From Klebsormidium nitens (lineage: Eukaryota > Streptophyta > Klebsormidiophyceae > Klebsormidiales > Klebsormidiaceae), in assembly GCA_000708835.1 (NCBI GenBank), contig DF237335.1:23880-87879 (forward strand): 64,000 bases of DNA, given 5' to 3'. This document shows, one piece after another, positions 43,014-54,540 of the stretch (its first letter is position 1; each line of letters opens with the position of its first letter). The notes beneath the pieces are model-generated. The model ran no database searches. It saw only the letters and a program-made list of their open reading frames with translations, and was not told the DNA's origin. The position numbers were made by a program, and so were the translations under genes.

Positions 43014-44880
43014 TGCCACGTTGTCTGCTTCTTTCCTTCTCGACCGCTTCCCAGCTGCAACCAAAGCAAAGGTTGGAATCAGTGGTTAGAGAACTCGTAT
43101 CTCTTGGGGAGCAAACACTGTTTACAGTCTATCTATGCAAGCTGAGATGCCGCCTAGAGTAAATAGCTTCAAAGCAACTACCGTAAGGCGTAGTCTAGCC
43201 TCCCTCAGCCTAAAGGTTTTGTGCCAAATAGTCTGGTCCGTGACAACATGCACACGACTGGCCCTACCAATTACTGCTTGCAAAGGCCTACAGATTGTTA
43301 GGGCAGATGCATCAATTCCTAACATAGCTTCAACTGACAAAGAAGGGAGACCTTTCAAAACCGGCTGGAAAACCCTTTGCATATTGGCGGTTCCGCTGGT
43401 ATCCTTCAACTGTGTTGTCACTCACGCTTCGATCCACGCTTGAGAGCGTCCACGACGCATGTATCGCGCCTTCCGTTCCTCCATACTGATAGACTCGGCT
43501 TGCTCGCGCCACATGGCCCATTGGCGGTCCGTCTCGGCCCAATGTTCAAGCTCTTCCCGGTCCATAGTCTTTCCCTCAGGGATCCAAGACTCTTCAAAGA
43601 CAATTGCAACTGGTCAGATTGCAACGCAGGCATCTCCTTAGCACTGTTAGGGTTTCTGGGGCTGAGGTCCGAACGACGACATCGCAACAGCTTGTGCCCT
43701 AGCCAATCACCTTTTGCAAACATTTCATGAGCAAGTAAGAAATTTTGACAACGACAGAATACTTGAAGCAGATGATAACTGCAAGGATGCTGATAATGTC
43801 CGTCAAAGACCACATAATGGAAAGTCAGCGATCACAGCACTGCTGCAGCAAGAAATCTATGAAGCTGCCCATATCGCAGGGACCCTGATACACGAGAGAC
43901 TCCTTGAACTGCAGGAGATCTGAGAAATGCATACGTCAGCAAGAGTCTCCAAGGAGCGGCTATCATAAAAAATGTTTTGATGAAGGCGAGCAAGGCTTTC
44001 ACAAAAGGTGTCCTGAACAGGTCCCCAAAAAAACCTCAACCTTGCTGGAAAAACGAATTCGCTCAGACCTATTTCTACAACCCAGGCCCCTTCTGGAAAA
44101 TGGTGGTTAGGGAAGCTCCAGTTCAGCTCGTACGTCAACTTTGTACCAAACGCCTAATGACACTGCCCTTGCTGAATCCAGAGATGAATGCTTCTGTAAC
44201 ATGTTCCCCTACCACAAAAGTACCTAAACCCCTTCCTTTCCTCCTGTTGCTGCGAGAACATTTCTGACATAAAGAGAAGCTTGCGAGAGGAGGTTCCAGC
44301 AGCCTATACTACATACCGGTGGCTCGCTCCCCCTTGAGCAGACTTCCAGACCACATCGGACGCCCCACGTTCCTGGCCTTGGGAGCAACAATGATTGCAT
44401 GCTCCTGGTTGTCTTGCCGGTGAGGCCCCTGGCAACCACAAAAGTACACCCTTCAAGAGAAAGTCAAGGTGATTGAGCAATGGCTGAAACAACAACACCG
44501 CCGCCCCAGCAAAAGAAGTGCCAGTAGATGACGCTCCTTTCTTATGCCACACAGCTTTTTAATGTAAGCATGCAAGTCCGAGAAAGATGCAACAACGGGG
44601 TCGAACCTTGAACCTTGCAACATTAAGGTTATCCAAAACAAAAAAGAAGGGGGGTCGAGACAGAGCAATCCGCCTTATTCAGGCGTTCACGTCCAACAGT
44701 GGCCGTACACAAGGCAAAATCTCACCTGTGCAGCAGGGGCGCAGCAACGAACTTGAACGACGCGACAGGCGGAAGCCATGCGTGCCTACTTTTCGAAACT
44801 TTGCGCAACCAGTGCAAGTCGAGTTGGAGAGACTCTGCTGCGACTGGTCCAGCCAGGGTGGCTCCCTTGTCCTGCCTCCA
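43014..44880. other. Spacer between PIN gene and second promoter module
   Basis: A coding-like stretch on the minus strand, about 43610-43424, reads MDREELEHWAETDRQWAMW and ends at GC|GTGAGT, but its phase does not join the PIN exon. The rest shows no recognised gene. Confidence 0.35.
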
Positions 44881-45183
44881 ACTAACCAAGATTGTTGACA
44901 TAAAACCCGCCAAGCTCAGCGTGTACCCCCCGGCCGGAAAACCTGCCCCCCTGCCCGAACCGGCCAAGCTGCCCCTCGAACTGGCCTGGGTTAGAAACTT
45001 TCTGGGTTACCTTGAAAGGGAAAGAAACCAGCCCCAAAAATTTCACGGAGGAACTGCATCGGAACAAGGCACTGATCACCTGCCGTTTCACCACGTGCCA
45101 TGCCGGCTGAACCCTAAAGTTCCCGATAATCCAGGAGTCAGGCCAGAGAGACAGCCAACACTCCCGACTGCAACCGCTGACTC

Positions 45184-45418
45184 GGAGCTCGCTGAGACAC
45201 CCGAGTCAGGCCTCCTTTCCAGAGAGACAGCCAACGCTCAACCGCAACAGCTGAGTTGGAGCTCGCTCAGACGTCTGAGTCAGGTTTCCCTTGAGAGAGA
45301 GCTCGGAATGGCTTCGGAAACGCTCAACCGCTTCAGATTTGCTCGAGGAAAGTCTGACTCAGGCCCCTCTCGCGAGAAGCAAACAATGGGGCTTAGGGCG
45401 GCAAAAACTCTATATAAG
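45184..45418 (+). promoter_or_regulatory. Promoter of PrimPol-OBP gene: iterons and TATA box
   Basis: Iterons at 45184 and 45258 carry GGAGCTCGCT plus a CTCAGACGTCTGAG-type palindrome and a GAGTCAGG tail; a partial copy (GTCTGACTCAGGCCCC) lies near 45354. The TATA box TATATAAG is at 45411-45418. The layout matches the upstream truncated copy. Confidence 0.72.
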
Positions 45419-45759
45419 GAGGTCTCATTCCTCTTTTCAGATCAGCCAAGTCTATCATCCTTCAGCCCTCCCTCCTCGCAACATCCCAGCAGCAACTTCT
45501 TTCCGACCTGCATACACTGTTCTGAAGCGCCCTCTTCAGAGCAACACCAACAGCTTCCTTCAGTCTGTAGGAGACCTTTACAGCATGCTTTTCCTGCTCT
45601 GAGCGGGCCTCTTCCTGCCTGCGACCTCCTGCACGCGAGCACCGATTTCTTGCATAGTTAGGGAAGCCAGGAAGCCCCGAGCCAGTCTCAGCATCCGTGC
45701 GCAGCTGCCCAACGCAGCTTGCAACAGCACCAATACAGCTGCAACTGAAGACTGCTGGC

Positions 45760-48700
45760 ATGGCTTCTGACCCGCGATCCCACTGGGAAAAGTAAGCCGC
45801 TGCTCATGAGCTGAGTATGGCCTCAGTATGCAAAGCCAGAAGGGTCTTCTTGATAAAATTTGATTGAGACTGGTACGGATCGTGATGGAATTGCACTGAA
45901 AGGGGCTTTTCCATATTTGATGTGCTTCGAATCATTCGAAGAAGACCTGTCCATGTTCTGTCGCTTCTTTATATGTGTCTCTGATGCAAAACCTGGACAT
46001 GGCTGTCGTGGAGGTTTAGAGCGAGAGGTTTAAACGATGCTGCTGAGATCACTAAGCTGAGCCCTGTCCTCCAAAACCCAAAGGATGACCTGCATCCTTA
46101 TCTATCCTCTCCAGTGATCCTTCCTCCTCTGAGGAATTGGAAGGAGAGGATATTGAAGGTGTCGAGTATGCGCCCCGCTCTGTTGGCGGCTCCCAGTCTG
46201 GACGCTCGCTGGAGGAGTTCCTTCAAGACGAAGACTCTGCCAGCATCCAAGGCCCGTCCTTCTACAGGGCGTTCAGCAATGGGAAAAGCCTCAGCCTAAC
46301 TCAGCTGCCAGAGGGCGTCTCAACTTTGCTCAGCAAGAAGGAATTTGCTCCGGTGATTTTATCGGCTTCTGCTTCTGATTTTGCCGTGCTTCCGAGACAG
46401 CTTCTGTGATTGTACAACGGCACCTCAGTTGACTGCCATCTAAATCTGTTCAGTGAACCACCGTTGAGTAGGCTCTGGTCTGCTGCTGAAAATGCATAGG
46501 TTGCTCACCGGCATGTATGCCTTACAGGGTTACGTGCCCACCTCTCCATTCGCTTGGACTTCCGGTAGCGCCTTTGGAAAGCGGATATGCATAACCCCGC
46601 CAAGCAACTTCCAGGTGAGTTAAGAGGCTAGTACAAACTTGCGCAACTTGTGATTAAAACTTCGTGATACTGCACAGGTTGATTGCAGTTGTTCTCCAAT
46701 CGTTGCACCTGAGAAGATTCCATCAGCGTGGATCGTTTCTGTTCCAGGCTTGTTGTTGCTCAACAGGACGGCCTTAGATGCTGCCTACAGTGACCTTTCC
46801 AGTATGTTGACAACCGCCTCAATACCAGATGATGGTCTGGTGCACTTTGTATAGGCTGTTGAGTCTGCTTCTAACTTCTTCGATCCTTCAGTCCACTTCT
46901 CCCTCGTTTACTCACTGCCTTCTCTCCTCATGTAGGCGCCATCATCTCGTTGCATCCTGCAAAACGTTGGTGGCAAGAGGCTCGCAAGTGAAGCTTCAGC
47001 TGGCAATTGCAGTCCGAGTCCAACATCGAGAAGGAGAGGCCTCGCAAAGAAGCGTCGGCGCGTCATCCTCTCGCAAGACTCAGAAGACGAGCAGCCGGTG
47101 GCCCCCCTGCCTCTTGTAGAGGTGAGTCGTGCTTGCATACAAGTTTCGTCCAGGTTTTGCAGATGCGAATTTTCAAACGACAAAACGTGGATATCAGCTG
47201 GAGTCCCTTTTCTGCAGCCAGCTCTGCTCGTCTTCTGTGTTTTCTTGATGCAGAAGCTGGACAGGCGCTTAGAACTCAAATGTCGAGGCACGTCCCTAAG
47301 CTTGGAAATAAAAGAAGTGACGGTCCAGGTTCTGTCGTTTCTTTATACGCATCTCTGATGCAAAACCTGGACGGCAAAGATCTCAAGGCCCCAGATTCTT
47401 TACTCTCAAAACTTGCGAAAGTCGAGGCACGTGCCCAAGGTCAGAAGCAAAATCAAGTCGCCGTCCAGGTTCTGTCGTTTCATTACACGTGTCTCTGATG
47501 CAAAACCTGGACAGCACAAAACTTCAAGGCTCTAAAACAGTGAAAAACCTTCGCAACAATGCAGAAAGCGGGCAGTGCCAACTGCTTAGCACTCAGATCA
47601 ACGCCTTCCATTTGTTGGCCTCGATCAAGTTCTTTGAAACGGGGGGCAAAGCCAGCATTTCTGACGCACACTCCTTCGTCCTTTCTGCAGGTGGCAATCG
47701 GTCAACCCGTTGATAGGGTGCGCGCAACTGATCGCAGCCAAGAGCATGGTTTCGCACAAGAGCAAGCTCAGGTACAGCGCCTGGCCATAAGGACCGTTTA
47801 AGGTTAGATGAAGGCAAGTTGGTAGAAGCTCGCAGCAGACTCAATGGCAGACACGCACGTGTGAGCAGTCTAGTCGGGAACGAGAAACCCCAAATCAGCC
47901 CTTCAAACGATTACAGTATCTTGCATCCGTTTGTGCAATCCGATTCATACATTGGAAGAGCCGCTCAAAGCTGAACGGCTTCCTCACGAGTGTCGTTTCA
48001 ATTGCTTGCTTAAGTGAGCCGTTCCCTCCGTCAGCTTCCGAAGTGTTGTCTCCTTTTGGCAGCGTTCTTGCAATACTTCTGCTCGATATTCACCTTGCAA
48101 AGAATTGAGGCTGCAAAAATCAATCATGTGATGCCCGTCTAGCAGAAGTAGCGTAATTTCTCAGGCTCTGTTGCAGATCCCTGGTCGTGTGATGGTGCAC
48201 ACCGAGCGTGACGGCACAATCCAGACAGTGCAAGAGAACAAACTCGGAACGGCCTTCTTCTCCAAGCTCAGTCGAGCAAAGCTCCACTACCAAGACCCTA
48301 AGAACGGGCCGCAGGGTTTCAGCAAGCGGTATGCTGCTCTCTGCGAGCACAAGGTGGAGCTGCAACTTCTCGACCACAAGGGCTATCGCAGCTATGGGTC
48401 GTACTCAGACTGGCCGACCGCGCGGGACTTCACTTCGCAGCAGCCTTTCCTCGAGGAGGTGCTTGTCGAAGGGAAACCCTGCAAGCCGTTCCTAGACATG
48501 GAAAGAGATCAGGGGTTGCCCGAGGGGGAAACTCTTGAGAGCATCATCAGCCAGTTTCAAGAGGCCATCACGAAGATCTTTGCGGAGGACTACGCAGTCG
48601 AGATCCAAGAGCGGGACTTCAACTGGGTCCACTGCGACTACGGACCCGGCGGCAAGTTCAGCGTCCATCTCGTCATCTCAACGCATGGGCCGCGACAAAT

Positions 48701-51700
48701 GGTCTTCCGTTCCAATCTCGCCCCTAACGTTGACCCGCAAGGAGCAGGGCACCTTGCCCGTAGGCTTGCTAAGGTTCTCCCCCCGACCCTGGCTGACCTC
48801 ATCGACCAGAGTGTCTACACTCGGAATCGAGGCATCCGGATGCCTGGTTGCGCAAAGCCATCCAGACCCGACTGCCCCCTGCGTCCCCTGGACCACGCCA
48901 AGCCATATGCTGACAGCGTCATCACCTGGCAAGGTAGGTAGCCTCTTGTATACGACGGCTTGCTTTTTCTGGAGAAACTCTTCGCTGAGTGGCAGGATAG
49001 AGGCAAGTCGCGGTCCAGCTTTTGTCAAGTATTTTAAAGCAGAGATATGCAAACCCTGGCCAGACGCCGGCACATGACTGCCGCATGGCACTGCCCGATA
49101 GCTTCAGGCTTGTTGACCTGTGAAGTTTGTCAGAACGGAACTAGGAACGTATAGCAACTTGACTTGGACTTTATAGGCACAAGAATCGTGTGTCCAGTTT
49201 TTGTCAATTTATATTACGCTCATTCTTTGCAAAACGTGGACAAGTTTGTGCGCACCATCTTTGAAGTAGGTCGTGCGCTCAAGACTGCAAGATATAGACA
49301 AGGCCCTTCTGCTGGCTGACGTCATTAAATGATCTGCTTGAGTCGGTCGAATTGAGCACCTTTCGTCCGAAGTGTCATCAGGCAACTTGACTTGGACTAA
49401 GTTCATAAGGACAAGAATCGCCTGTCCAGGTTTTGTCCTTTTATATTACGCTCATTCTTTGCAAAACGTAGACAACTTTCTGCGCACCATAACTGAACTA
49501 GAGCGTGTGCCAAAGACTGCAAAATGTAGACAAGGCTCCACTGCTGGCCCGCTGACGTCATCAATCTGCTTCGTTGTTTGACCAGGAGGTTGACTTCATC
49601 AAGGTCCCCGTCCTCGTGCCTGATGCTATGCGACAACAGCGGCGCCCCACCAAGCCCGCCGAGATGGCTGTCCTCAGCGCCTCCAATCTGGACGCCTACA
49701 CGGTCCAGCGTTGCCTAGAGCTCTTGCAAGCACGGTTACATCCAACGGCCTACAAGCGAGGGGCGAGTAGGGAGCTGAACTACAGCTGGACGGACCGAGA
49801 AGGAGAGCCGTGCTACACCGGGAACACTCACTCTGGAGGGCGCGATCTTTTGTGCATCGTGAACGAGACTCAGAACGCCGTCTTTGCCAAGTGCTCCAGC
49901 GAGAGGGTCGACTCCACAACCGGAGTGTGTTGCATGGAGCAGCCTGCCCACTATCTCGGCCGTTTGTACGAGGACGTGGAGACTTGGAAGGCCGGCGCCA
50001 TCGAGATCGACATGCGCTACCTCGAGCGGGACCCCCTTGCTGCTGGACCGATGGATCTGCAGCTGATCCGGATGGGCTCGAAGGGGATGACGGACAAGAT
50101 TCTTCTGAACAGCGTGGTCAACAGGTGAATCCGCAAGTTTCGATTGCTTGCAACTGCAAAGATCTGCCGCTACTCGCTAGTATTTTCTGGTTGTCTTCCT
50201 GAGTCCGTCAAGTTCATCTGTCTTGCTCAAGTTGAAAGCACAGCATATCGCATGTAAGCAGTTGCAGCAGCTCTTGGATTCACCTTATAAACGGTTCCAA
50301 TTGTAATGACAACCTGTTTCTTTTGGCGCTTTCTCAGATTTGGCCGCACGTATGATAGGCTGATAAACGGTTTTAGCCTCGAAGTCAAGCGGCTTTCCTG
50401 CCCACCGTTGAAGTAGATCCTTGGCTTCGCAGGTGGCAAGCTGGCGAATTCCAGGCGCTCCTCGTTCGAAGCCCGATGGGCACGGGCAAGTCCGAGCTGG
50501 TCAAGCGGATCAAGGCCGAGGAGCCCGTCCCTCAGAAGATTCTGCTGATCACTTATCGGCAGACGCAGGCGGCTGATGCACACGGCAAACACCCGGAATT
50601 CGCCCACTATGCGGACCTCAAAGCCCTGCCATCCCAGCTGAACGAGCAAGGGGACTTCGTTGCTCCTTTAGCCGACCAAGTGCGGTTCCCAAAGGTCATA
50701 GTCCAGTTCGATAGCCTTAACCACCTCCTCGTCGACAGTAGAGTGGTCGACTCATTCGATCTCGTAATTCTTGACGAGAGCGAGTCCATCTTGGCCCATC
50801 TTTCAGCTGACACCTTCTCCAACAGACACCGGACCGTCAACTTCCTGATAGAGCTTCTGGACCAAGCAAAGCGGATCATAGCGCTGGATGGGCACTTGGC
50901 TCAGCGGACGTTCGACTTTCTCACAATGAGCGGCATCCCGTGCGGGCCTGTAGTGGTCAATAATCACCTACCCGAGCGTCCGCTCGAGTTTACAATTCTA
51001 GAGAAGGACGAGGGGAAAGCTTACTGGCAAAGGTCCATCTGGTCTGCTCTAGAGGAGGGCAAAAACTGCATAGTGTACAGCATGTCGGCGGAAGAAGTCT
51101 TCAAGTTGAGGGACGCCACCGAAGCTACAGGCCTGCTACAAGCCTCGGAAATACTCGTGATCACAAAAGTTTCTCCCGGAGACATCAAAATGGGCCTGAA
51201 CAACGTGAACCTCTCCTGGAAACGCCGGTTGGTCATCCTCAGCCCCACAGTGGAGGCAGCGGTCGACTTTTCGGCGCGGTGGTTTCACCGCTGCTTCATC
51301 TACATCTGTCCACAGAGCACCACTCCGAGGGGCTTGGATCAGATGAAAAGCCGCGTTCGAAACCTGGAGGAACCAGAAGTGTTGTGCTACGTGCAAGCCG
51401 GCATCATTTTGCCGAGCAAGACGGGGCTGGACGCTTTAGGTGCGTGCGATGGAGGTCAGTGTACAGCCGCTGAACAATGGCTTGGTAAACCATAGGCTCT
51501 GCTCCGATAGACTGCCTTTGTTGCAAAGTAGCTAGAGTCTTTTAAAAGCATGACCGTAAGACTTAGGCATGGGCCTAGGCTTAGGGCGTCTATGTTTTGT
51601 CAGGTTCCAAAGCACGTGCTCGAATTCCGAAAACCAGTACTAGTTAGTAGGTCCGATTTGCCGTCCAAGTTCTGTCCTTTCTTTATATGTGTCTCTGATG

Positions 51701-53268
51701 CAAAACCTGGACAGCGCGAATCTCAAAAAGATGACAAGGCCTTGAGCGTTTATGTTTTGTGGAATTGGACAGCAGCTATGCTCGTCTAAATTTTGTCGAG
51801 AGCGAAGGCACGTGTTAGACCTTGACAGCGAAGCAGATCGGGGGCGCCCATGTTTTGTCGATTCTATGTATGCGTTTCCGATGCAGAACCTGGACAGTGC
51901 AGATTTTGAGGCCCTGCTCGAAGTCTTTGCAACGAAGATAGCCTGTACGAGCTATCACGGACTTACATCTTTGTGTGATTCATCCGACCTTATTCTTGGT
52001 TCTAGATCGATTCTGCTGAGTTGAAATCCCCTTTACAATTCTGAGTAAGCAGCACTTTCAATCTGAATCTTGCCAACGTACTTCCTTCGTGTACTCTATG
52101 TGCAGACCCTGTGGGCTCGACTCAGGCTGTCTACCTAACTGCCATGGGGCCCAAACAAGCAGCAAGCCGGCGGCTGGGGGTAGAGGAATCCTACCAGTTC
52201 ATGCGCTGGATACACAAGAACGTGGAGGCCCGTCAAGAGACGAGGCAACGAGGGGAAGGGGGACAGAGCATCTTCGCGCCGATAGAGGACGCTGTAATGA
52301 GGGTCTTAGCACATAACGAAGCTGAAAGCAGCAACAAAACCTCGCACTTCTATGAGGTCTTCACTGAGTTGCTCAAGAGCGAGGGGCATATTGTGAAGGG
52401 GGTGCGCCAGTTGGACCTCGCGCCGAAATCCTTGGCTGGCCCGGAAGAAGACGAGGAGGGGCCTTCCCGAAGCTATCTAAAGCGGCGTCTGCTGGGGGCG
52501 CCTGACATCTCGCTCGAGGAGGCTAAGCGCCTTCAGCTTCTGATTAACAAGAAGCAAGATCGGGAGGGGGACTTTGCGAAGGTGGAGCGGTTCAACTATC
52601 GGAGGTTTTACAAGCTTCGACAGCTTGATGGACCCTTTCTTGACATCTTTGGGGGACAGCATCTCGACTCCCTCACCTTGCTGCTTCAAGTGGTCGATCC
52701 TGCCTATCAATTCCCCGAAGACGAGATCGGTAGAGCGAAGTCCGCGCCACTCATGGCAAAGCTCGCGAGAGAGGTCGTTTGTGTGCTTGGGCTCGACCAT
52801 CCGTTGGATTACGCACATGAGTCCGAGAAACTGGAGGTTCTGAGGCCGAAGCTGGCGGCGACCGAGTACTTCCGCGACTACGGAAGATGTGTTCGGCTGT
52901 TCACTGGACGCACCGTTCAACAGATCGCAGATCTAGACGACCCGAAGGCGGTCTCCCACGCCTTGAACCACATCTTCAACCGGATGGGCGTCCATGTTAA
53001 GCACGTCCGGTTGGGCCGGCAGACAAAAGCTGACTGCAAGGCTACTAAGAAAAGGGAGCGCCTGTATGGGGGTTGGCAGATTGAGCCTGAATGTTCCGGA
53101 AGAATCGTGGGTGCGAAGCTCATGGTGCAGTTGCTCAAGCTACAGGTGGAGGCGTCTTCATTGATGCTGAGAGATCTGGACTCAAGTCTAAGAAGGCTCA
53201 TAGAAAACGCGCCGTTCCAATACAGGCACCTTGTAGAAGCCCCATGCATGTTGGAAGCCGTAGTGTAG
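45760..53268 (+). CDS. PrimPol (UL52-type) fused to UL9/OBP-like SF2 helicase
   Basis: Predicted replication protein that couples primer synthesis to origin recognition and unwinding. Exons: 45760-45791, 46115-46352, 46528-46614, 46936-47121, 47691-47771, 48177-48933, 49586-50124, 50433-51439 and 52106-53268, about 1,360 residues. Residues 1-208 are disordered, with an acidic box and a basic KKRRRVILSQDSEDE tract (possible nuclear localisation). The archaeo-eukaryotic primase core shows DxE (315-317, FLDME), SxH (370-372, SVH) and hD (418), then RNRGIRMPG. A PRIMPOL/UL52-like zinc knuckle follows (about C536, H542, C563, C575). The helicase has MGTGKS (655-660), VILDESE (751-757) and an SPTVEAAVDFS segment as in Herpes_ori_bp. 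The splice between 48933 (phase 1) and 49586 (needs phase 0) does not keep frame, so a missed microexon, odd splice site or 1-nt lesion is possible. All other junctions fit. Confidence 0.85.
45949..45998 (+). repeat. 50-bp palindromic repeat (copy 2)
   Basis: Arms GTCCATGTTCTG and CAAAACCTGGAC enclose a centre with TTTATATGTGTCTCTGATG. It lies in intron 1 of the PrimPol-OBP gene. Confidence 0.85.
47323..47512 (+). repeat. Two 50-bp palindromic repeats, 140-bp period (copies 3-4)
   Basis: Copies at 47323-47372 and 47463-47512, both with arms GTCCAGGTTCTG and CAAAACCTGGAC. The spacer holds the palindrome GGCACGTGCC (47426-47435). A decayed half copy precedes them near 47240-47265. All lie in one intron of the PrimPol-OBP gene. 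Confidence 0.88.
49013..49473 (+). repeat. Three 50-bp palindromic repeats within a larger tandem repeat (copies 5-7)
   Basis: A diverged copy at 49013-49061 and good copies at 49192-49241 and 49424-49473. The last two belong to a tandem unit of 232 bp that also repeats GCAACTTGACTTGGACT upstream. All lie in the intron whose flanking phases disagree. Confidence 0.82.
51663..51897 (+). repeat. 50-bp palindromic repeat (copy 8) and a decayed neighbour
   Basis: Copy 8 is 51663-51712 with arms GTCCAAGTTCTG and CAAAACCTGGAC. A half copy ends with CAGAACCTGGAC near 51897. Both lie in the last intron of the PrimPol-OBP gene. Confidence 0.8.
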
Positions 53269-53512
53269 GCTCTACTTGCTTTCGAAACAGACCGTCAAAT
53301 GTAATATAATTGAAGCACAAACCGAAAGTTGGAGCTAACGAGAGTTTTGATCGTGGGTTAAGTTGTATGCAACAAGTCATTTCCCTGATCAAAACATCTG
53401 CTATTGCAACACACGGCATCTCTATGCCTCGACGTAGCCTATCGTGTCTGGATGCGCACTATGATACGAGGCAAGTTACAAAACATGGACGAGTGCAGAG
53501 CTTCGGAATGCT

Positions 53513-53632
53513 GTCCACGTTTTGCATCAAAGACACATATATATAGATGACAGAACGTGGACGGCGACTTGCATAAGCGCGCACTCGTTGGCAAAATCTG
53601 GACGGCGATCTGAGCGCATTCTTGTTCTTCGG
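53513..53632 (-). repeat. 50-bp palindromic repeat (copy 9) with flanking unit
   Basis: Copy 9 (53513-53562) has arms GTCCACGTTTTG and CAGAACGTGGAC in reverse orientation. The following sequence to about 53632 (gcgcgcactcgttggc ... gcgcattcttgttc) is an inverted match of 63483-63545. The match stops near 53632, which marks the outer left limit of the virus-like block. Confidence 0.8.
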
Positions 53633-53710
53633 TTTTGGTACTATGGACTCGGTCACGTTTCCATGAAATAGCAATCATTGTCTGACAAACTTGTTGAAAC
53701 CCGAGCTTTG

Positions 53711-54124
53711 CTAAGGCTTCGAAGCTTTCATCTCGTCAACTGCTGCCGTTGGAAAGGTGGCGGCCTTCGCACAGACAATCTGATTGTTGTTATCGAACTG
53801 AACGCCAACTTCCTTCAGCTTCGACACTGTCCTTGCGTGAGGATTCCTTGTTCTTCCACTCCTCAGACGCTTGGCAGCGTCTTGTAGTAAGATAGCTTGC
53901 TTATGTTTTTGATACCATGCCTTCTTGTACCTAAGTGCCCGCTGCTTGTTGCATCTGTACGAGTCTCGTCTCTTCAACTTAAGCTCAACTTTGCACCGTG
54001 GCATGGCGTCTGATGCCTGGAGAGATATTGGAAGCAATGCATTCTGAACAACTCGATGCTTATTCCCACAATGGGTACATGGAATCAAGCGCGAGATGGT
54101 CACCTCTGTGCCGGTCGACTCCAT
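53711..54124 (-). CDS. Hypothetical small basic protein with Cys motif
   Basis: 137 residues, not recognised. The N-terminus has CTHCGNKH, followed by two further cysteines about 30 and 45 residues later, which could form a zinc-binding site. The middle and C-terminus are rich in Lys and Arg (RALRYKKAWYQKHKQ), suggesting nucleic-acid binding. It is the first of a minus-strand series in the virus-like block. The ATG at 54124 is the only clear start. Confidence 0.5.
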   Translation of the reverse strand: MESTGTEVTISRLIPCTHCGNKHRVVQNALLPISLQASDAMPRCKVELKLKRRDSYRCNKQRALRYKKAWYQKHKQAILLQDAAKRLRSGRTRNPHARTVSKLKEVGVQFDNNNQIVCAKAATFPTAAVDEMKASKP

Positions 54125-54186
54125 CTCGTCGAAGTGTTCTATACTACTCGGTCATGTTTTTTTTTTCCAACTGATCAACGCAAACC

Positions 54187-54540
54187 TCATTTACCTTTGG
54201 CATCCTTGCAGACCTCGAGTATCCCTTTGGCGATTGACAGTAGAAGCGCTGCCTCATTTTCAGAATATCCACCGCTTTCATGATCTATTATAGAGGCAGA
54301 GACTATGCTGAAAACATCATCCCAAGAGACAATCAACGTATCTTGATCGCAGACCTGATAACGGAACAGTAGTACGCCCTTCCGAATCAAAGTCATGTCG
54401 ATCGGAACTCGAAGCCCTTGATCCACGATCCTTTCATAGCGAAGAGGTCCGAAGCTCTCAATCTCGTTGATGACTGGGAGCAAGCTATACAAACGGGGAT
54501 TTGACTGCTTTGGCACGTAGTATTGAAAACCTCGCTCCAT
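54187..54540 (-). CDS. Hypothetical protein, overlaps upstream ORF as TAATG
   Basis: 117 residues starting MERGFQYYVPKQSNPRL, mostly mixed alpha/beta by appearance, no recognised domain. Its ATG (54540-54538) shares one base with the TAA stop (54542-54540) of the upstream ORF, forming TAATG. Such a stop-start overlap is common in viruses and bacteria and rare in nuclear genes; it suggests translation by termination-reinitiation or separate transcripts. Confidence 0.55.
   Translation of the reverse strand: MERGFQYYVPKQSNPRLYSLLPVINEIESFGPLRYERIVDQGLRVPIDMTLIRKGVLLFRYQVCDQDTLIVSWDDVFSIVSASIIDHESGGYSENEAALLLSIAKGILEVCKDAKGK

Noticed and set aside
43424-43610. Coding-like minus-strand stretch upstream of the PIN gene (possible antitoxin or 5' exon)
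   Set aside because: It ends at a good donor, but its phase does not join the PIN reading frame and it shows no antitoxin motif.
44699-45661. 320-codon open frame on the plus strand
   Set aside because: It runs across the duplicated promoter, iterons and TATA box of the PrimPol-OBP gene, has no domain and low-complexity composition; judged a chance open frame in G/C-rich repeats.
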